A stretch of DNA of 18,558 nucleotides from the NCBI GenBank assembly GCA_026770585.1, contig MU646317.1:183190-201747 (forward strand), written 5' to 3'. Below are positions 1 to 7,500 of this stretch, piece by piece (position 1 is the first letter of the stretch; every line of letters starts with the position of its first letter). The position numbers and the translations under genes were made by a program. Origin of the DNA: Baffinella frigidus. Lineage: Eukaryota > Cryptophyceae > Cryptomonadales > Baffinellaceae. A model generated the notes under the pieces. That model saw nothing but the letters and a program-made list of their open reading frames with translations. It did not search any database and had not been told where the DNA came from.

Positions 1-949
1 GGGTTTGGGTTTCGGGGTTCAGGGTTCAAGGTTAAGGAGGTAACTTGATAGTAGAAAATGGGGAGCGAGGTTTCTTGAAAGAATCAACAAAACATGGCTG
101 AGAACTCTCGCAATCGTAGAAGTGGTGGTGGGCGGGGCCTCTCGATCGCTGAGCTGGGGAGAGCACCTTATCCTGCTCACTGTTCCAACCCCCAACAAGC
201 TCATGCCCGTTCCCCCACTCCTCCTCCCAGCCCCCCTTCTCACCCCCGCCACCCTTTCGGCTCGCCGGGCCCTCCGCTGCAGCTTTCGCCGCGCGCTTGC
301 CTGCGGCCCGCATGCGCAGGCCCCCGCCACAGATTGCTGCCCTGCCCGGTGCTCGCGCCCCCCCGACAGCCGCTGCGTGTCCCACATCCCACCGGCCGCG
401 CAGCCGCGCGAGAGTGTCGCCCTTGGGGCAGGTAAGAAAGGAAGAGGGGGGGCAGAAGCCGGGAGGTACGGTTCCGGTCGCGACGCGCGAGGACGAACCC
501 TGCAGGCACGCCAGAAGGGAAAACGCGAGGGCGGGTGGTGGTAGAGGCAGCCGGCGGCGCGGGCCCGCTCGCATTCTAGGCATTGCAATAACGATAGGTA
601 CGGTTCCGGCCGCGACGCGCGGCGCGAGAGGTGTGTCGTTCACTTAGGTGTCCGAGGATCTCGTTTTGGAGTTTTTCAAACAAGGGGACATGTTTCAAAC
701 CTCCCAAAGTGGCCCACGCAAGGTCCTCCGTTCTTGGAGACGTTTCTCCTAAAACTTGACTTTTCAATACAATTTCCACCTAAAAATTGACTTTTGAATA
801 ACCCCCAGGTCCAAAAGAGCCCTGCGTGCACATTCTCACATTCCTCACCGTGATTTTTGGAATTTTTGAGGAGTTGGGACACAAGCACTCGGGGGACGGG
901 CCGTTGCTTGCTAGTCGCGTGTGCCTCCAGGAAGGAGAGTGAGGACCGC
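1..949. other. Region upstream of LCB2: no firm gene
   Basis: Bases 1-40 are degenerate G-rich telomere-like sequence. From about 130 to 640 the DNA is very GC-rich with open but low-complexity frames on both strands. GGTACGGTTCCGG followed by CGCGACGCGCG occurs at about 465 and again at about 598, a direct repeat. Bases 745-805 contain two copies of a (C/T)TTGACTTTT motif. The LCB2 promoter presumably lies here, but no TATA box or defined element is evident. Confidence 0.5.
94..431 (+). other. Candidate upstream 5' exon of LCB2 (weak)
   Basis: An ORF from ATG at 94 (MAENSRNRRSGGGRG...) runs to a strong donor, GGCAG|GTAAGA, at 431/432. A plausible acceptor, GCCTCCAG|GAAGGAG, lies at 930/931, and splicing joins the frames in phase 2 with the LCB2 reading frame ([12 protein letters not shown]). 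The encoded 112 residues are Pro/Arg/Ala-rich with no recognisable domain. Phase agreement alone has a one-in-three chance, and the segment may instead be a 5' UTR exon. Confidence 0.25.
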
Positions 950-1531
950 ATGGGCACCATGGGCATGGCCGGGCGCACGGAGACAGGTTCGCGGCGGGTG
1001 CCGGGTAGTCCGTCCAAGGAGATGCACAGCCCGACCAAAGCGCGAACGTCGCGGGTCCCGACGTACCAGCCGCAGCGGTCCTCCCGGAAGCTGTTTAAGG
1101 AGAAGGAGCACATGGCTGAGGAGGAGCACGAGGAGGTGGAGCACACGGTGCCGTGGATTGCCGCGCTCACGACTTACTTCTCGTACGCGATGCTCTTCCT
1201 GTTTGGTTCCCTGCGCGACATGCTCGACAACGCCGCGGCGCTGGTCGGGCTCGGGTTCGGGGGGGAGGAGCCGGCCAACGAAAAGGGCTACGGCAAGCTG
1301 CTCAACGACTTCCAGGACTTCTACACGCGCCGCCTGTACTACCGCATCCAGGACTGCTTCAACCGCCCGATCTCGTCCGCGCCCGGGGCGTGGATCGATG
1401 TGATGGAGCGGGAGTTCTCCGCGCCGGACCAGTCCGCCATGCGCCCGACCGGCGACGTCATCACTGCGCTCAACCTCTCCTCGTACAACTACTTGGGCTT
1501 TGCGGAGTCGGACCTCGAGATGCGGGACCAG
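950..1531 (+). other. LCB2: LCB2 exon 1: N-terminal region, membrane segment and start of fold
   Basis: About 50 basic, low-complexity residues are followed by an acidic stretch ([12 protein letters not shown]). A hydrophobic segment ([19 protein letters not shown], about residues 70-88) matches the N-terminal membrane helix known in LCB2 proteins. Then comes the diagnostic [15 protein letters not shown] block and [14 protein letters not shown]. The exon ends phase 0 at a CCAG|GTGT donor. The next exon supplies [18 protein letters not shown], where other LCB2 proteins carry a similar stretch, which supports the junction. ATGs at 959, 965, 1022 and 1111 are alternative starts; the last would remove the basic leader and keep the membrane helix. 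Confidence 0.9.
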
Positions 1532-4500
1532 GTGTTTCTAGCTCTGTCTCGGGGGCTGGTGCGGTCAAACTGGCGAGTCCGGGCTCGTTTTCGCGCCAAA
1601 GTTGACGGATTTGTACCACGATCCCAGGATGTCAACGTGAGAGTCGGTCCACCCGAGTGAGGCAGAGCTAGGTTTCCCGTTCCTAATCGGACGGGACCAG
1701 CCACACAGCGGGCTACGAAGGGATTCTTGGTGGCTGGGCCACCAAGGTACGAAGGGATTCTTGGAGGCTGGGCCACCAAGAATCGGTTAGGACAACCGTA
1801 TGCCCCTTTCAGATTGCCTACCGTAGGTAGGATCCTATGGATTATCCACCTCGGGTTATTCAAGAAATCCCTTTCTAGTCCGTTGTGTGGATCGGGAGGG
1901 ACCAGGGTGTTTCCCGGGGACTAATCGGACGGGACCAGGATGCTTCTCGGTAGTAATGGGACGGGACCAGGGTGCTTCCTGGTACTGATGGGACGGGACC
2001 AGGGGGTTTTCCGGTACTGATTCGGACGGGGCCAGAGTGTTTCTCGGACGTGACCAGCTTTTTCACAGTACGGGATCAGTGTGCTGATCGGACGGGAGCA
2101 GGTTGTTTCCCGGTCTAATGTAATGGGATGAGAGTACAGAGGTACCTCGCTCATAAGAAACTGCCTCCTCCTAGGACCCTGCAGTAGGACTATGCGTAGG
2201 GCCCTATCGTGGTCCTAGGGGGGGGGGGGGGGGGGGGGGGGGCAGGTGGTCCTAGGGGGGGGGGCAGTTTCTTATGAGCTCGGTACCCCTGCAGGTTGTG
2301 GCGACGATGCGGCGGCTCGGGGTGAGCAGCGCGTCCCCAAGATCCGAGCTCGGCACCACCGACGTGCACCGAGGTACTCACAGAGGGTCGGACACACTTG
2401 CATGCAGTGATAGACACACGCGCGCGTTTTGGGCACACACTGGAGCGTGTTGGACACGGTGATAGACACACTTGCGCGTGTTGCACACGGTGTCTTGACA
2501 CACTGGATAGTCGTGGACACACACGTGAGCGTGTTGCACACAGTGATAGATACTCTCGACGGTGTCGGACACACACACATGCGCAGTATCTGACACACAG
2601 TATCGTACGCAGAGTTGGAGGAGCGCACAGCGGCGTTCCTGGGGAAGCAGGCGGCCGTGGTCTTCGGCATGGGCTTCGCCACTAACTCCACGGTTGCCAC
2701 CCCCCCCCCCAAACATAAATACTCCCCGGTTGCCACCCCTCCCTTGCCCCCGTCACCCTCACCCTGAACCGTACACCCTCACCGAGAAACCCTGGACCCT
2801 CAAACCCACACCCCAAACCCTGAACCCTGAACCCCAAGTCTTCGGGATGGGCTTCACCACTAACTCCACGGTGCTGCCCTGAAACCCTCAACCCTACCTA
2901 TTCCCTATTCCCTAAACTCTAAACCCTAAACAACTTCTGCACCTTAACCCCCAACCCTCAACAACCCCACAGCCCCACAACCCTCCACACACACACCCTA
3001 ACCCATCAACCCTCACCCCAGGTGCTGCCGGTGCTTGCGGGTGCCGGGGGCCTGATCATCTCCGACGAGCTGAACCACTCCTCGATTGTGGTCGGGGCAC
3101 GCGGGAGCGCCGCGCGCATCCAGGTGCCCCCCTTGTTCATTAAGCCACTATTGCGATTAGTGGTTAAGAGACTATTGGGACTGGTGGCGCGGGAGCGCGG
3201 CGCGCATCCAGGTTATGATGCTCTTTTTGCTGAGGAAGAGACTCTTGCGACTGTGGGTAAGAGACTATTGGGACCACCGGCGCCCGCATCCAGGTGCCCC
3301 CCTGTTGGTTAAGGGACTATTGAGACTAGTGGATAAGAGACTATTGGGAGTGGTGGCTAGGAGACTAGGGGGGGGGGTGATCATTTCTAACGAAGTGATC
3401 CACTCCCAGGTACCCCCTTGTTGAGTTGTAGTCTTTCAGCCACTAGTCTCAATCGTCCCGTAACAGTATCTTAGCCACGAGTCTCAACAGTCGAACCGGC
3501 ACCGACGGTTGGTTCTATCCACGCACGCACGCATCCAGGTTATTTCCTCTCGGTGGTTGCCCGCACACCTTGGTAGGTGATAAAGCGTGATCACCAGCAA
3601 CTGGCTGATGAAGGTTGTCAAGCAGGGCACGCAGTAATGAAGCCCATATTGCCCTGAATTCGCACCCCCCAAACCCCAAACCCTAAACCCTTAACCCCAA
3701 ACGGAATCTCCGTGAAACTTGTCAGGACAACCCTAAACCCCACACCTGCACCCTACACCCTAACCCCTAACCCCTAACCCCTCACCCCTAAACCCTAACC
3801 CGTAACCCCTAACGACGGGTTCAGGTGTTCAAGCACAACTGCCCGAAGTCCCTGGAGGAGACGATCCGATGCGCGATCGCCGAAGGCCAGCCGCGCACCC
3901 ACCGCCCGTACCACCCCCGCCCGCATCCGAGAACCTCCACACGCGGCGCAGACAAGTAGTTGTATAGTCCGTACATGTATTGTATAGTCTACACATGTAT
4001 TGTACGCGGCGTTCGCGGTAGTGAATAGCGTGTGCATGTTTTGTAGTAGCGTGTGCATGTGTTGTTGGACTGCCCAAAGAGCATCGAGGAGACGATCCCA
4101 AGTGGAACCGCCGAGGGCCACCCACCGCCCGTACACCCCCGAAACCCGAAACCCAATATCCCAAATCCGAAACCCCGGACCCTTCCCTCCATCGGCACCT
4201 CCATTGGAACAACCCTGCGACACAAACCCTAAACCCGAACTCCCGTACCCGAAATAAGGTGGCGCAAGATCGTGGTGGTGGTGGAGGGGCTCTACTCGAT
4301 GGAGGGGGAGATCTGATATACACCCTAAACCCGGAGAGGTATGGTGTATTTGTTAGGAACAACCGTGCGATATAAACCCTGAACCCTAAAACCGAAACCC
4401 ACAACCAGGTGGCGCAAGATCCTGGTAGTGGTGGAGGGGCTATACTCGATGGAGGGGGAGATCTGCCGCCTCAAGGAGATTGTCGCCGTCTGCAAGAAGT

Positions 4501-7500
4501 CATCCCCCTAACCCGAAACCCCACTCGACCCTAAATACGAAACACGAAACACACCCGTACCGTATGCAAGAAGTCATCCCCCCAACCCTCCACCCCACAC
4601 AGCGGGTTACGAAGGGATTTTCTGGCCGAAATTGAGCGAGAGTCGGTCAGGATATCCGTAGAAACAACCCGAGGATTGTCGCCGCTGCAAGAATTCATCC
4701 CCCCAACCCACCCTTGGGATTGATCGCCTAAACCATAAAAACGAAAAACGAAAAACGAAGGCATAGCCTGATTTCGAAGGGTGCACCAGGTACAAGGCGT
4801 ACGTGTACGTCGACGAGGCGCACTCCATCGGGGCTCTCGGCGCCACCGGCCGCGGTGCGAATAACCCCTTAGCGAATAAACCCTTAAGGAGTGGGTTTAA
4901 TTTAGGGTTTAGAGTTTAGGTTTGATTTAAATTGAATATGTGCGTCGACGAGGCGCACTCCATCGGGGCTCTCGGCGCCACCGGCCGCGGTGCGAATAAC
5001 CCCTTCGCCCTCAACCCCAAACCCTCCTATTCAGCCTCCTGTTAAACCCCTGAACCATGAACCATGAACCCTGAACCCTAACCCCCAAACCCTAAACCCT
5101 GCACCCTGAACTCTAAACTCTAAACCCTAAAGCCCAAATCCTAAACCCTAACCCCCAAACCCCCAAACCCTACACCCTAAACTGTGAACCGAAAGCAGGG
5201 GTGATGGAGCACTGCGGGGTGCCGCCCGAGGACGTGGACGTCTTCATGGGCACCTACACCAAGGTCGAAACTCTAAACCCTAAACCCTAAACCCCAACAC
5301 CAAACACCTAACCCCTGACGCAACAACCGCGCCTAACCCCTCCTCCCCCCTCCCCACTCATTTGGATCCAAGGGCACCTAACACATACACCCTAATCCCT
5401 AATCCCCAATCCCCAATCCCTAATCCCTCATCCCTAATCCCTACACCCCAACCCCCTCAACACAGTCGTTCGGATCGGTGGGCGGGTACATCGCGTCATC
5501 GCAGGCAGTGTGCGACTTCGTGCGGCGATCGTCGCCGGGCGCGGCGTACGCCTGCTCCATGGCCCCCGCGTGCGCCACCCAGGCCTCCATGGCCTTCCGC
5601 ATGCTCGCTGGCGAGGACGGGTGCGCCCTCCCCCTGCTCCTTCTCATCATCATCATCATCATCATCACTGTTTCATTCCGTAATTGATTTACTTAGCGGG
5701 CGTATAAAGGCCGATTGGCAAAGGGCTCCAATTCATAGTAAATTACTAGGCTTCCAGTCCATGAGTAAATTAGGGTGGGTGCGCGTGCTCGATGGCCCCC
5801 GCATGCGCCACCCAGGCGTCCCATGGCTTTCCGCATGCTCGCTGGCGAGGACGGGTGCTGCCTCCCCCCTATTTGATTCGCCCTGTTTCATTCCCAGCCT
5901 AAGTGATTCCCTAATTGGTTTAGGTGCAACCCTCCTCCTCCCTGATTTTCGCAGTTGGTTTATTCCGCGGGCTAATTTCATCTCGGAACATACCAGGATC
6001 TGTCCACATGAAAAGGTGTAAGACAGCATCATTGTTTGCCTAAAATAGCATATACACCCTTATCTTCGGCGTCGGAAGCCTAAGGTAGCGGGACAGAACC
6101 TGACTTGTTCCGAAATTAAATTGATTTACTCAGCTGTCGTCGGAAGGCCAATCGGCAGAGGGCTCCAATTCCTATTTAAACGAAATAAACGAATTCATAA
6201 GTAATCAACCCTGAACCCTGAACCCTAAACCAGGACGAACACGAGGCAGCAGCAGATCCAGCAGCTGCGGCGAAACGCCAACCTTTTCCTTTTCAGCAGC
6301 CCAATTGATTTACTAGTGGCCGTATCAAATTCCAATTGACAAACGGCTCCGATTCCTATTTAAACCAATGAACGAGTTCCTATTTAAATCAACGAGTTCC
6401 TAATCAAATCATCCCCACGGCAACCAGGACGAACAAGGGGCAGCAGAAGATCCAGCAGTTGCGGCGCAACGCCAACCTTTTCCGCGCTGGCCTCGAGCGC
6501 ATGGGCTGCGAGGTACACCCGAAACCCTAGACCCTAAACCCTGAACCCCGAACCCTCATCACAAAACCCAAAACCCAAACCCAAAACAACTAAAAAATCA
6601 AACCGAACCCCAAAACCCCTCAACACCAAACCCAGGTGCTCGGAGACCGCGACTCGCCGGTGATCCCCGTAATGCTCTACAATCCGGCGAAGATCCCGGC
6701 GTTCTCGCGCGAGTGCCTCAAGCGCAAGCTCGCCGTCGTCGTCGTCGGGTACAACCCCTCCCAAACCCTACACACCGTCAACCGTACACCATAACCCCTC
6801 AACCCTCAACAATGGTCCCTAAACCATAAACCCTGAACCATAAACCATAAACCATAAACCATAAGCCATAAAACCCTCGGTGGCAGATCCTGCTAAACCC
6901 TACGCCCCAACCCTAAACCCTACCCGTTCACCTCTAAATCCCTCACACTCAATTGTAAAGGGTTGACCCTGACGAGTAGGTTCCCGGCGACGCCGGTGAT
7001 CAAGTCGCGGGTGCGGTTCTGCATCTCGGCGGCGCACACGGAGGCTGACCTCATCTCCGCCCTCCGCGTCGTCGACAAGGTTTCACACCCTACCCTACAC
7101 CCGAAATTCTGGTCCCCAAACCAGAAACCAGAAACTGAAACCGGAAAGGGCGAGAGGGGTTGGGCTGCAGGGATGAGAGATGAGACCGATTATGGATCGG
7201 AGATTAGATCCCAAAACCTAAACCCTAAACCCTAAACCCCGCATCCCAAACCTTAACCCCCAACTCCAAACCAGGTGGCGGAATCGGTGATGGTCAAGTG
7301 CAAGTGGAGCGGCCGGCCCTAACCCCTCATCCCTAATCCCTAATCCCTCGTGGGGCAGAATTGACTTCCTGGGGCAGAATTGACTTCCTGGGGCAGAATT
7401 GACTTCCTGGGGCAGAATTGACTTCCCAGAACCGGGGTTCAACACGGTCCTCAATCAACGGTCTCTGCTAGTCGCCCCCACTATATGACCATGCTATTTT

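Larger units (their letters stand above)
5683..6420 (+). repeat. Three units of an intronic repeat around the exon 9 and 10 copies
   Basis: AATTGATTTACT, a GGCCGTAT-like segment and GGGCTCCAATTCCTATTTAA recur at about 5683, 6119 and 6304 with substitutions. The exon 9 and exon 10 echoes are interspersed among these units. Confidence 0.55.
3022..7079 (+). other. LCB2: LCB2 exons 4-12: PLP-binding and C-terminal catalytic domains
   Basis: Exons 4-12 encode the large PLP domain and most of the small domain of a fold-type I enzyme. H266 in DELNHSS is the expected PLP-stacking histidine. D347 and H350 in DEAHS contact the cofactor. K382 is the last codon of exon 8, so the internal-aldimine lysine ends one exon and SFGSVGGY begins the next. 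Exon 10 ([19 protein letters not shown]) and exon 11 ([20 protein letters not shown]) follow the family order without gaps. Exon 12 carries FPATPV and [20 protein letters not shown]. No catalytic residue is missing, so the gene looks functional if spliced as proposed. Confidence 0.9.

Noticed and set aside
32-643. A 203-codon open frame on the minus strand with a leader-like N-terminus.
   Set aside because: The region is extremely GC-rich with long open frames on several strands; composition is low-complexity and no domain or good splice structure supports it.
7351-7426. Regular repeats such as the four 19-bp units as a CRISPR array.
   Set aside because: The units are directly adjacent without unique spacers and lie in a eukaryotic intron.
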